Assembly (NCBI GenBank): GCA_021732485.1
Contig: JAKFUV010000025.1
Coordinates: 1 to 48,420, forward strand
DNA length: 48,420 nucleotides
Source of the DNA: Hyphomicrobium sp.
Lineage (GTDB): Bacteria; Pseudomonadota; Alphaproteobacteria; Rhizobiales; Hyphomicrobiaceae
Direction: 5' to 3'
Shown here: piece after piece, positions 40,924-48,420 of the stretch
Position numbering within the stretch: position 1 is the first letter of the stretch
How the letters are laid out: every line of letters starts with the position of its first letter
Program-made: the position numbers and the translations under genes
Notes under the pieces: generated by a model
The model's input: only the letters and a program-made list of their open reading frames with translations
Databases searched by the model: none
What the model was told of the DNA's origin: nothing

Positions 40924-43270
40924 GACCGGTCGCCTCCCGCGCTGCGGTTGCCGTCGCTGTTGCTGTCGCCGGCTGGACCGGCGTCGGCGCGAACAAGGCG
41001 CGGCGGTCAGCCTTGGCGGCTGGATCATCGGGTCCAGGCGACGATGGATTAGGTGATCCGGGGGCAGCTCCTGGCGCGGCGCCCGGCTTCGCATTCGGCG
41101 ATAACGTCGGCTCAGCGGCGGGTTGCTCTATGCCGCCGGCTTTGCGCAGCGCCACGGCAAGACTTTTCAAGGCGGAGCGGGTTTTGTCGGACATGATGCT
41201 TTGCGCGCGCGGTGCGTTTTCGGCTGACGGCTGCGAAATTCCGGCCGCAACCTCGGCGGCGCGAACATCGGCGAGGCGCTGGAGTTCGGCGATTTGCACG
41301 GGATGGCGCTCGACGCCGGGAATGTCGGGAATGTTCATGTCGGTGTGGGCGACAGTCATGAAAGCGCTCCACAGCGGGGCCGCATATTGGCCGCCGGTGA
41401 CGCCGCCTTGGCCGCCGCGCATTGGCCGGTTGTCGTCGTTGCCGAGCCAGACGCCGCCGACGTACTTGCCGGTGAAGCCAACGAACCACGCATCTTTCGG
41501 ACCGGTCGACGTGCCGGTTTTGCCGACGACATTGGTGAAGGGGAGGGCTGCCTTTTGTCCGGTGCCGTCGGTGACGACCTTCTGCATCATTTCATTGATC
41601 TGCTCGGCGACTTTCCGCGACACGATCTGCTTGGCTGGCGGTTCATCGCGCTCGCGCGAATAGAGAAGATCGCCCTTCGAGGTGGTGATGTCGAGGATGC
41701 CGTACGCTCGCGCCAGCTTGCCGCCATTGGCGAACGTCGCGACACCTCCGATGTGATCGATCAGCGTCACGCCGCCATCGCCGAGCGCCATCGAACAGGA
41801 TTTGGTGACGCCGGCAACGCCGAGCCGCTTGGTCATGTCGAGAACTTTTTCGCGGCCGACGGCGAACGACGTTTCAGCGGCAACCGTGTTGTAGGATTTC
41901 GCCATGGCGAGCCACATTGGCATGCGCGCGCCGGAGCCGTAGCCGCCACCATAGTTTTGCGGCGACCATTTTCCGCACGAGCGCGACGCGTCGCGAACGA
42001 TGGTGTCGGGTGTGTAGCCGTTTTCGAGTGCGGTGGCGTAGACGTAGATCTTGAAAGACGATCCCGGCTGGCGCCTGGCTTTGGTGGCGCGATTGAACTG
42101 GCTTTCGGCGTAATCGGGTCCGCCGACGATGGCGCGCACAGCGCCGTCGGTTTCGGTGACGACAAGGGCCGCCGATTGAATGTTCATGCTGCGCCGGTCT
42201 TTGCGCAGCGCCGCCAGCACGGCTTCATCGGCCTGGCGCTGCAATGTCATGTCGACAGTGGTGCGGGCAGTAAGCACGTACTGACCTTTGCCGTCGGCCA
42301 GGCGCTGGACTTCGTCGTAGGCCCAGTCGAGGAACCATTCAGGACTTGTGGTCGAGCGATTGTCGACGGCCTTGGCGGGCGAGAGGCGGGCAGCGTGGAC
42401 TTGTCCTGATGTATAAAATCCGGCTTCGACGAGGTTATCGAGCACTTCGTTGGTGCGGGCGCGCGATGCCGGCAAATTGACGTGCGGCGCGTACTTGGCC
42501 GGCGCTTTGAACAGCCCGGCCATCATCGCTGCTTCCGCCATCGTGACATCGCGCACGGACCTGCCGAAATAATATTGAGCCGCCGCTTCAACACCGAAAG
42601 CGCCGCCGCCCATGTAGGCGCGATCGAAATATAGTTTCAGGATCTCACGCTTGGAATAGCGGCTCTCAAGCAGGAACGACAAAAACATTTCCTTGATTTT
42701 GCGTTCGACCGAGCGCTCGGACGAAAGGAACAAATTCTTGGCGAGCTGCTGGGTAAGCGTCGATCCACCTTGCACGACATCGTTGGCCTGGATGTTGGTC
42801 ATCAGAGCGCGCGCGGTGCCGAAAAAATCGACGCCCCAGTGTTCGAAGAAGCGACGGTCTTCGGTGGCGAGCGTGGCTTTGATCAGCACGTCGGGAATGT
42901 CATCGAGGGGGACGGCATCGTTATGCAGAATGCCGCGCTTGCCGAGTTCATTGCCGTTGGCATCGAGAAATTTAACGGCGAATTTGCCGGTGAGGAATTT
43001 GCTTTCGTCGAATTCGAGCAGAGCCGGCAGGGCGGCGGCGTACAGCAGAATGAAGCCGCCGGTTGCCAGCGTCACGCCTTCGGATGCAAGCTCGTTCAGC
43101 AGGCGGCGCCAGCCGGTGAGTTGGAAGCGGGCAAAGAAGCTTGATGCAGCATTCCAGGTGTCGACGACGCGCGACCATGACTCCGCCAGGACGGAATTGA
43201 TTTTTGAATCGATCCCGAGCCAGTTGATCAGGCGGTCGCGACCACCTTGCCGCAAAAACCAGTCGTTCAA
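40910..43270 (-). CDS. Class A penicillin-binding protein (PBP1A family)
   Basis: A 786-residue bifunctional cell-wall synthase. A membrane helix at about 66-86 precedes the glycosyltransferase 51 domain: ATEDRRFFEHWGVDFFG with Glu137, VQGGSTLTQQLAKNLFL at 166-182, and LKLYFDRAYMGGGAFGVEAA. The transpeptidase domain has SxxK Ser404-Lys407 (QPGSSFKIY), SYN at 459-461 and KTGTS at 584-588. The C-terminus is a Pro/Ala-rich tail. It polymerises and cross-links peptidoglycan in the periplasm. DUF1214 and DUF1254 genes follow. Confidence 0.95.
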   Translation of the reverse strand: MNDWFLRQGGRDRLINWLGIDSKINSVLAESWSRVVDTWNAASSFFARFQLTGWRRLLNELASEGVTLATGGFILLYAAALPALLEFDESKFLTGKFAVKFLDANGNELGKRGILHNDAVPLDDIPDVLIKATLATEDRRFFEHWGVDFFGTARALMTNIQANDVVQGGSTLTQQLAKNLFLSSERSVERKIKEMFLSFLLESRYSKREILKLYFDRAYMGGGAFGVEAAAQYYFGRSVRDVTMAEAAMMAGLFKAPAKYAPHVNLPASRARTNEVLDNLVEAGFYTSGQVHAARLSPAKAVDNRSTTSPEWFLDWAYDEVQRLADGKGQYVLTARTTVDMTLQRQADEAVLAALRKDRRSMNIQSAALVVTETDGAVRAIVGGPDYAESQFNRATKARRQPGSSFKIYVYATALENGYTPDTIVRDASRSCGKWSPQNYGGGYGSGARMPMWLAMAKSYNTVAAETSFAVGREKVLDMTKRLGVAGVTKSCSMALGDGGVTLIDHIGGVATFANGGKLARAYGILDITTSKGDLLYSRERDEPPAKQIVSRKVAEQINEMMQKVVTDGTGQKAALPFTNVVGKTGTSTGPKDAWFVGFTGKYVGGVWLGNDDNRPMRGGQGGVTGGQYAAPLWSAFMTVAHTDMNIPDIPGVERHPVQIAELQRLADVRAAEVAAGISQPSAENAPRAQSIMSDKTRSALKSLAVALRKAGGIEQPAAEPTLSPNAKPGAAPGAAPGSPNPSSPGPDDPAAKADRRALFAPTPVQPATATATATAAREATGRDRE

Positions 43271-43510
43271 AGTTTCACTGTTCCCAATTCAGCAGTCGCG
43301 TGCTCGACGGACGCGCCGCCAGTTTTAACGCGACGGCGCCCACACTTCAAAGGTCGCGTCTTCAAATTTCAAGTGTTCCAAGTTCACGTCAGCGCACCCG
43401 ATAGCGACGCCACCCCGTGACACCGCCAGCCGCAGGATCAATACGAATCCCGTGGTCTGGCGCAGTGTTGCCATTTATAAGGCCGACACAAGGCAGGCTG
43501 TGAGGATGAC

Positions 43511-43999
43511 GTGACGGCGAACGAGCTTCCGTTCTGGAAAACCAAAACGCTTGAACAGATGGACCGCGGCGAATGGGAATCGCTGTGTGATGGGTGCGCA
43601 CGCTGCTGCCTGATCAAGCTTGAGGATGAGGACAGCGGCGACATTTACCTGACGCGGCTGTCGTGTTCGATGCTGAATGTTCGCTCATGCCGGTGCAGCG
43701 ATTATCCCAACCGGTTTGCCAAAATGCCCGACTGCATCGAGATTGATGTGCAGAAAGTGCGGGAGTTGTCGTGGCTTCCGGTGACGTGCGGATATCGCGT
43801 GGTGGCGGAGGGGCGGGATCTGGCGTGGTGGCATCCGCTGATTTCGGGAGCGCCGGAGACGGTGCATCAGGCAGGCGTCTCGGTGCGCTCATTGGCCATG
43901 AACGAACGCCGCGTCAAAACCGCGAATTATGAGCGCTATATCATTGATCCGCTGCCCGACGGTCCCGACGCGCCACACAGCAGCGCGGCCGGCGGTTGA
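43511..43999 (+). CDS. YcgN/UPF0260-family cysteine-cluster protein
   Basis: A 162-residue protein starting with GTG 43511 after TGAGGA. It carries a cysteine cluster ([18 protein letters not shown], then [20 protein letters not shown]) and a C-terminal [19 protein letters not shown], as in the YcgN family. At least seven cysteines suggest metal or Fe-S binding. Function is uncharacterised. Divergent from the PBP gene; a terminator follows. Confidence 0.93.
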   Translation: MTANELPFWKTKTLEQMDRGEWESLCDGCARCCLIKLEDEDSGDIYLTRLSCSMLNVRSCRCSDYPNRFAKMPDCIEIDVQKVRELSWLPVTCGYRVVAEGRDLAWWHPLISGAPETVHQAGVSVRSLAMNERRVKTANYERYIIDPLPDGPDAPHSSAAGG

Positions 44000-44325
44000 T
44001 CGGTAGCCGCGTGTCGACTGCTGGTGACCGCCGTTCGGCGCGGATGAACGCTGATCACGAAAGTTTCAACGGCAGAGTTTTCCCCGGCCTGTGAGGCCGG
44101 GTTATACTTGTTATATTCTACGATGTAGCCACGTAGCCTCCTGTATTAATTAGTAAAAATGGCCGTTTACCTTAGATAGTACATTGACAGCGCGACGCTC
44201 TCCAAGTATAGTTTGTGTATACCGCGAATAGTAAGCCGATGGGTCTTCGACCCTCACGGGCGACGGCGTGGTCTGCGAATTCCAAAATTCCAATTTCCAA
44301 AATAACGACGTGTGAGGTGCCCGGC
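44000..44325. other. Intergenic region ahead of packaging genes
   Basis: 326 bp containing a terminator at 44083 and an AT-rich stretch (44100-44225) likely to hold the promoter of the packaging operon. No gene is seen; a frame from 44215 runs into the next gene but lacks a good start. Confidence 0.45.
44083..44101 (+). terminator. Hairpin terminator after YcgN-family gene
   Basis: CCCGGCCT-GTG-AGGCCGGG, an 8-bp stem with a 3-nt loop, followed by TTATACTTGTTATATT. It lies 84 bp after the stop. Confidence 0.7.
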
Positions 44326-44958
44326 ATGGTTGCGAGCGGGGCCGTGACGGCGTCGAAGCGTGGCAAAACGGTCAAGACTAAAGGCAAAACTGAACCGAAA
44401 CTGGCGGCCTCGAGAACCAAGGTTCGAAAGATCACCAAGGCAAACGCCCCGGTGATCTCCAAGTCCAAGTCCAAGTCCAAGTCCAAGTCCAAACTCAACT
44501 CGAAGATCATGGATGCCGTCGACGCCGTGGCGCCTGACGCAGCCGTTCCAGGGCTGAGCGACCTGATCATCGAAGCTTCGGCGACCGACGCAAAGCCGGC
44601 CACGTCACAGCCAGCCGCAGCAAAGTCGGTGGCCACGAAACCGGCGGCGAGGCCGAAGGCGCTCGTGCAGCGCGTCTACAACACCATCGATCTCGAACTT
44701 TCAAAGCTCGAACAGCAGCGAGGCGTCTCCTCGCAAGACCGCGAGCGAGCGTCGCGGGCACTGTCGCAAATGGTCAACAGTCTGGAGAAAGCGATCGACA
44801 TGCAGCGGGAGATGATCAAGAGCGCCGCGCCTCGCAACAGTGTCAAGGATACGGAGGCTTTGCGCCATGCGGAAGATCTACGCCGCGAGATTGCGGAACG
44901 CCTTGAGCGCCTCAATGCTGGGCGGAAACCTCGCCGACGCGCTGGCGCTGCTGAGTGA
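44326..44958 (+). CDS. Small terminase-like protein of the GTA/prophage packaging cluster
   Basis: A 210-residue protein from ATG 44326, preceded by TGAGG at 8 nt. A Lys/Ala-rich first half with an (SK)6 run (44458-44493) precedes a helical C-terminal part: VYNTIDLELSKLEQQRGVSS, QDRERASRALSQMVNSLEKA, IDMQREMI, AEDLRREIAERLERLNAGRK. This gene precedes the large terminase in Hyphomicrobiales GTA-like clusters as I recall, and its helical oligomer-like C-terminus fits a small terminase. Its end overlaps the terminase start in another frame. Confidence 0.65.
   Translation: MVASGAVTASKRGKTVKTKGKTEPKLAASRTKVRKITKANAPVISKSKSKSKSKSKLNSKIMDAVDAVAPDAAVPGLSDLIIEASATDAKPATSQPAAAKSVATKPAARPKALVQRVYNTIDLELSKLEQQRGVSSQDRERASRALSQMVNSLEKAIDMQREMIKSAAPRNSVKDTEALRHAEDLRREIAERLERLNAGRKPRRRAGAAE
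44458..44493 (+). repeat. Hexanucleotide repeat (TCCAAG)n inside CDS
   Basis: Five exact TCCAAG units plus one TCCAAA encode SKSKSKSKSKSK. Changes in unit number would keep the frame, so this is length variation rather than phase switching. Confidence 0.8.
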
Positions 44959-46327
44959 AGCTGAGCTTCAATTTCTTGAGTACGATTGGGAGCTTTGGGC
45001 CCGCGACGATCAGTTGGAGCCTTTATTGTTGGCGCCTTTATTGCTGGCGCCCGGCGACTCGCGTTCCGCGAGCCGGCCGCCGGGCGCGGAACATGCGTCG
45101 GGCGGCCGGCTCTCCGGAGGAGAGTCGCCCGACGCCAAGAAAGAAGCGGAGTCGCCGGGCGAAAGAAAAAGAGTCTGGTTGGTTTTGGGCGGACGCGGGT
45201 CGGGCAAGACGCGGGCCGGTGCCGAGTGGGTGCGCGCTATGGCAACAGCGCCGGGGGTCGAAACGGTGCGCATCGCTTTGGTCGGCAAGACGCTGGCGGA
45301 TGTGCGCAACGTGATGATCGAAGGCGCGTCGGGCTTGCTTGCCTGTCACCGGCCTGACGAACGGCCGCTATTTGAACCATCGAAGCGGCGCATCACGTGG
45401 CCGACCGGCGCGGTGGCTGAAATGTTTTCAGCCGACGAGCGCGAGGCGCTGCGCGGTCCGCAGTTTTCGCACGCCTGGTGCGATGAGATTGCGAAGTGGC
45501 GGGAAGCGCAGGCGGCTTGGGACATGTTGCAATTTGGCTTGCGGCTTGGCAGTCATCCGCGCGTGGTGGCGACGACGACGCCGCGCTCCACGGCTTTCCT
45601 GAAGGGACTGATTGCCGACGCTGGGACGGTGACGACACGCCTCGCGACGGCCGACAACGCCGACAATCTTGCGCCAACGTTTCTGGCTGAAATGACCCGG
45701 CGCTATGCCGGATCGGTTCTCGGCCGGCAGGAATTGCTCGGCGAGATTATCGAGGATACGGCGCAGGCGCTTTGGCGGCGCCATTGGATTGAGGACGCGC
45801 GGGTGGCGGCAGCGCCGGAGTTGCGGCGCGTCGTTGTGGCGCTCGATCCGCCGGTGACGGCCACGGCGAGTTCGGATGCGTGCGGCATCATCGTCGCAGC
45901 GCTGGGCGTCGATGGCCGAGCCTATGTGTTGGCGGATCGCACCATTCAAGGGCGCACGCCGGAAGTGTGGGCGCGGGCCGCGCTCGCGGCATACGACGAT
46001 TTTGCAGCCGGCCGATTGGTTGCCGAAGTCAATCAGGGCGGCGATCTGGTGGTGTCGGTGCTGCAGCAGTTCAGAGAGAATTTGCCGGTGACGAAAGTCA
46101 GAGCGACACGCGGCAAGTGGGTTCGCGCCGAGCCGGTGGCGGCGCTCTACGCGGAAGGCCGCGTGGTGCATGTCGGGCGGTTCGAGCAGTTGGAGGATCA
46201 GATGTGCGCGTTTGGCGTCGATGGGCTGGCCGGCGGCAGAAGTCCCGATCGGGTCGACGCGCTGGTTTGGGCGCTTACGGATTTGTTGTTGAGCGAGACC
46301 GCGCGACCGTCGATCCGGCGGCTGTGA
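44915..46327 (+). CDS. Large terminase (TerL), GTA/phage type, with in-frame repeat insertion
   Basis: A 470-residue protein from ATG 44915; an earlier frame opens at 44840 but overlaps the preceding gene. Opening: LADALALLSEAELQFLEYDW then ELWAR. Walker A: LVLGGRGSGKTRAGAEW at 89-105. Walker B: FSHAWCDEIAKW. The nuclease domain begins VVALDPPVTATASSDACGII. TerL packages DNA into heads using ATP. Residues about 36-86 replace the short linker seen in relatives with low-complexity sequence (PLLLAPLLLAPGDSRSASRP, then ASGGRLSGGESPDAKKE) encoded by two hairpin repeats. The preceding gene overlaps by 44 bp. The frame stays open throughout. Confidence 0.9.
   Translation: MLGGNLADALALLSEAELQFLEYDWELWARDDQLEPLLLAPLLLAPGDSRSASRPPGAEHASGGRLSGGESPDAKKEAESPGERKRVWLVLGGRGSGKTRAGAEWVRAMATAPGVETVRIALVGKTLADVRNVMIEGASGLLACHRPDERPLFEPSKRRITWPTGAVAEMFSADEREALRGPQFSHAWCDEIAKWREAQAAWDMLQFGLRLGSHPRVVATTTPRSTAFLKGLIADAGTVTTRLATADNADNLAPTFLAEMTRRYAGSVLGRQELLGEIIEDTAQALWRRHWIEDARVAAAPELRRVVVALDPPVTATASSDACGIIVAALGVDGRAYVLADRTIQGRTPEVWARAALAAYDDFAAGRLVAEVNQGGDLVVSVLQQFRENLPVTKVRATRGKWVRAEPVAALYAEGRVVHVGRFEQLEDQMCAFGVDGLAGGRSPDRVDALVWALTDLLLSETARPSIRRL
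45019..45048 (+). repeat. 15-bp tandem duplication inside terL
   Basis: GCCTTTATTGTTGGC (45019-45033) is repeated as GCCTTTATTGCTGGC (45034-45048), encoding LLLAP twice. It abuts the first hairpin and is in frame. Confidence 0.8.
45047..45087 (-). repeat. Covarying hairpin element inside terL (reverse orientation)
   Basis: Arms GCGCCCGGCG/CGCCGGGCGC (10 bp, perfect). Read on the minus strand the core starts GCCGGC and has inner stem CTCGCG-GAA-CGCGAG, which differs from the other copies but still pairs. It encodes about residues 45-58 of TerL. Confidence 0.85.
45095..45135 (+). repeat. Covarying hairpin element inside terL (forward orientation)
   Basis: Arms GCGTCGGGCG/CGCCCGACGC (10 bp, perfect) around a core with inner stem CTCTCC-GGA-GGAGAG, followed by CCAAGAAAG like the intergenic copies. 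It encodes about residues 61-74 of TerL. Confidence 0.87.
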
Positions 46328-46335
46328 TGGCGGAG

Positions 46336-46860
46336 ATGCGCGGGGCCTTCGGCGCATGTTGCGCTGGATCCCCGACCATCGCCGCGCGTGCCGCGCGCTC
46401 GGTCGAGGATGACGTGTGATGTGAAACAAGCGCTCGGTCGAGGATGACGTGTGTGTGGGCGGACATTGCCATCGTCATCCTCGGCCAAGTGACCCCGGAT
46501 AAAATACGGGGGAACGCCGGCTGGGGATCCAGCGCAAGAAGCGTCGCAGACACGAGATTTTTTGAGCCTTACGGCAGTCTTTGCGCTGGATCCCCGACCA
46601 TCGCCGCGCGTGCCGCGCGCTCGGTCGAGGATGACGTGTGATGTGAAACAAGCGCTCGGTCGAGGATGACGTGTGTGTGTGGGCGGACACTGCCATCGTC
46701 ATCCTCGGCCAAGTGACCCCGGATAAAATACGGGGAACGCCGGCCGGGGATCCAGCGCAAGAAGCGTCGCAGACACGAGATTTTTTTTGAGCCTGACGGC
46801 AGTCTTTGCGCTGGATCCCCGACCATCGCCGCGCGTGCCGCGCGCTCGGTCGAGGATGAC
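46336..46860 (+). repeat. MITE-like element array between terL and portal
   Basis: A 3' half-element ending at 46413 is followed by full copies at 46474-46635 and 46698-46860, each with GTCATCCTCG/CGAGGATGAC ends and inner GGGGATCCAGCG/CGCTGGATCCCC. The period is about 224 bp, including a spacer with a variable GT run (near 46450 and 46675) and an extra CGAGGATGAC. An extra CGAGGATGAC follows at about 46951. These copies are longer than those at 23.7 and 29.1 kb, mainly in the segment between left outer and inner repeats. Confidence 0.85.
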
Positions 46861-47024
46861 GTGTGTGTGTGGGCGGCGTCGCGTGTGACCCTGGATGGCC
46901 GCCTCAGGGGCGGCCATGACGTTGGGAGGGTGAGGCCTGCGCGCTCGGTCGAGGATGACGGGCAAACTGTGCGCGATCTGTTCGCGCCGGCGTGATCGAA
47001 GCGATCAAGACAAAGGATACATGA

Positions 47025-48420
47025 ATGTCGCGGTTCGCAAGTTTGTTGCAGAGCGTTCGCTCGGGCTGGAGTCCGGTGCCGCCGCTGCCGGGGGCGCCTG
47101 ACGGGCTCACTGCGAAGGGAAGCGCGACAGGGAAACTGATCGCTGTCGAGCAACTCGGCCAACCGGTTTGGAGCCCGCGCGATTACGGCAGCTTCGCGCG
47201 CGAAGGCTTCATGCAAAATGCCATCGTCTATCGCAGCGTGCGCATGGTGGCGGAGGCGGCGGCCTCTATTCCGCTGCTGGTTTATGAAGGCGGCCGTGAG
47301 GTCGAGACGCATCCGCTTCTCGATCTGTTGCGCCAGCCAAGCAATGACACAACCGGCACCGATCTGCTCGAAGCCTGGTATGGATTTCTGCTGGTCGCGG
47401 GCAACGCCTACATCGAGGCCGTGGCGCTCGATGGCCGAGTGCGTGAGCTGCATGTGCTGCGACCCGATCGCATGAAGGTGCTGCCGGGTGCCGACGGTTG
47501 GCCGGAGGGCTATGAATACACGGCCGCTGGCCGATCGGTCCGCTTTGGTGATGAGCCGGTGCCGGGGGTCCGGCCGATTTTGCATGTGCGGTTGTTCCAT
47601 CCCGCCAACGATCACTACGGCATGAGCCCGATCGAGGCGGCGGCGACGGCGATCGATATTCACAACACGGCGTCGAATTGGAACAAGGCGCTGCTCGACA
47701 ACTCGGCGCGGCCGAGTGGGGCGCTGGTCTATGCGGCGGCCAACGGTCAGATGACGGGCGAGCAATTCGAACGCTTGCGATCCGAACTCGAAACAAATTT
47801 TCAAGGCGCGGCGCAGGCCGGGCGTCCGCTGCTGCTCGAAGGCGGCCTCGATTGGAAGCCGCTGTCGCTGACGCCGAAGGACATGGATTTCATCGAAGCG
47901 AAGAATGCAGCCGCGCGCGAGATCGCGCTGGCGATTGGCGTGCCGCCGATGCTGCTTGGGATTCCCGGCGACAATACGTATTCGAATTATCAGGAAGCGA
48001 CGCGGGTGTTTTGGCGCCAGACGGTGCTGCCGCTTGTGGCGCGCACGGCGAAAGCCTTGAGCGGATGGTTGGAGCCAGCGTTTCTCATGGCGCCGGACGA
48101 GCGGGCGCGCTCGCCAGCTGGCAATACGCCACGCGATAGACGGCCCGACGCGCGGCTCGAGCTTCGTCCCGACCTCGATCAGGTCGAAGCGCTCAGCGGC
48201 GAACGCGAGGCGCTGTGGCGGCGGTTGCAGGGCGTCAGCTTTTTGACCGACGACGAAAAGCGCGCGGCGATTGGCTACGGCGCGAAAGCGGAGGCCGGCC
48301 AGGGGAGCCCCCGCCCTTTTGATGCGGCGGACGGCGACGAAAAATTTTGGGCCGAGAAATATCGGCCCGATCAACCGCGCGTGCCAGCGGGCAGCGCCGA
48401 AGGCGGGCGTTGGACGGATG
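47025..48420 (+). CDS. Phage/GTA portal protein (runs off the window)
   Basis: An open frame from ATG 47025 (AAAGG ahead) to the last base, at least 465 codons. It begins MSRFASLLQSVRSGWSPVPP. Portal (HK97 type) features: NAIVYRSVRMVAEAAASIPL, LLDLLRQPSNDTTGTDLLEA, GNAYIEAVALDGRVRELHVL, PIEAAATAIDIHNTASNWNK, then FIEAKNAAAREIALAIGVPP and NYQEATRVFWRQTVLPL. The portal forms the dodecameric DNA channel at the head vertex. After about residue 400 there is an extension ending PDQPRVPAGSAEGGRWTD, a motif often seen at junctions in Hyphomicrobiales head proteins. Separated from terL by the repeat array. Confidence 0.9.
   Translation, partial: MSRFASLLQSVRSGWSPVPPLPGAPDGLTAKGSATGKLIAVEQLGQPVWSPRDYGSFAREGFMQNAIVYRSVRMVAEAAASIPLLVYEGGREVETHPLLDLLRQPSNDTTGTDLLEAWYGFLLVAGNAYIEAVALDGRVRELHVLRPDRMKVLPGADGWPEGYEYTAAGRSVRFGDEPVPGVRPILHVRLFHPANDHYGMSPIEAAATAIDIHNTASNWNKALLDNSARPSGALVYAAANGQMTGEQFERLRSELETNFQGAAQAGRPLLLEGGLDWKPLSLTPKDMDFIEAKNAAAREIALAIGVPPMLLGIPGDNTYSNYQEATRVFWRQTVLPLVARTAKALSGWLEPAFLMAPDERARSPAGNTPRDRRPDARLELRPDLDQVEALSGEREALWRRLQGVSFLTDDEKRAAIGYGAKAEAGQGSPRPFDAADGDEKFWAEKYRPDQPRVPAGSAEGGRWTD

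Noticed and set aside
41294..42409. 371-codon plus-strand frame
   Set aside because: Antisense inside the PBP1A gene with all three transpeptidase motifs on the other strand.
45428..46429. 333-codon minus-strand frame
   Set aside because: Lies antisense inside the clear large terminase gene.
46474..46860. Possible CRISPR array
   Set aside because: The period is about 224 bp with near-identical units and internal inverted repeats; no short repeat/unique spacer pattern and no cas genes.
46569..48374. 601-codon minus-strand frame
   Set aside because: Antisense to the portal gene and through the MITE-like repeats; Arg/His-rich composition typical of a shadow frame in GC-rich DNA.
1..48420. tRNA or rRNA genes
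   Set aside because: No cloverleaf-like sequence or rRNA segment was recognised on either strand by eye; a tRNAscan run would be decisive.

Overview
The window looks like a GC-rich alphaproteobacterial chromosome, most probably Hyphomicrobiales (Rhizobiales). The supporting markers are a MucR/Ros zinc-finger regulator, several perfect TTAA-N7-TTAA (CtrA-type) sites, a stand-alone DnaA domain-IV protein next to a DUF6456 gene, DUF1491, DUF5330 and YcgN-family genes, and the start of a gene-transfer-agent/prophage head cluster. Genus cannot be fixed from sequence alone.

Layout. 1-3.1 kb is an eroded mobile region: an IS66 remnant in which tnpA is joined directly to the last codons of tnpC, a low-GC PAS-like orphan gene, and a tyrosine recombinase broken by an in-frame stop. 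3.1-7.7 kb holds a TetR regulator with a perfect palindromic operator in front of a glutathione S-transferase, then a cupin, an aminoglycoside-phosphotransferase-fold small-molecule kinase and an AraC regulator. 7.7-16.2 kb is a catabolic cluster: a minus-strand run (fused large+medium diol-dehydratase subunit, small subunit, isochorismatase-like hydrolase, APC permease, SDR), and divergent from it a class III PLP enzyme whose motifs match phospho-lyases, plus a second SDR. Kinase, phospho-lyase and B12-dependent dehydratase together suggest breakdown of an amino alcohol or amino diol. No microcompartment shell protein, dehydratase reactivase or CoA-aldehyde dehydrogenase is present. 16.2-26.8 kb carries a MetC-like enzyme, an amino-acid binding protein, a pair of secreted beta-domain proteins (one with a VWA domain), nitroreductase, NAD kinase, CutA and a peptidoglycan-binding-like protein.

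26.8-27.7 kb is a long non-coding segment with a CtrA-type site and a cluster of DnaA-box-like 9-mers, followed by an odd membrane protein with a D5/primase-like C-terminus. 29.0-31.6 kb has stress-type genes (tandem HdeA-like protein, CsbD). 31.6-43.5 kb is mostly core genes: oligopeptidase B, MucR, DnaA-IV/DUF6456, SufE, a peptidoglycan-binding protein, DUF1491, DUF1214/DUF1254, PBP1A. From 44.3 kb to the end are a small-terminase-like gene, the large terminase and a portal gene that runs off the window.

Two repeat families recur. One is a short hairpin (conserved 21-nt core, covarying arms) and the other a MITE-like 148-163 bp element bounded by GTCATCCTCG/CGAGGATGAC. They alternate in composite arrays at 23.7-24.2 and 29.1-29.6 kb. 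The long element also separates terminase from portal as a ~224-bp tandem array. Two hairpin copies in opposite orientation lie in frame inside the large terminase gene, comparable to the palindromic elements found inside Rickettsia genes.
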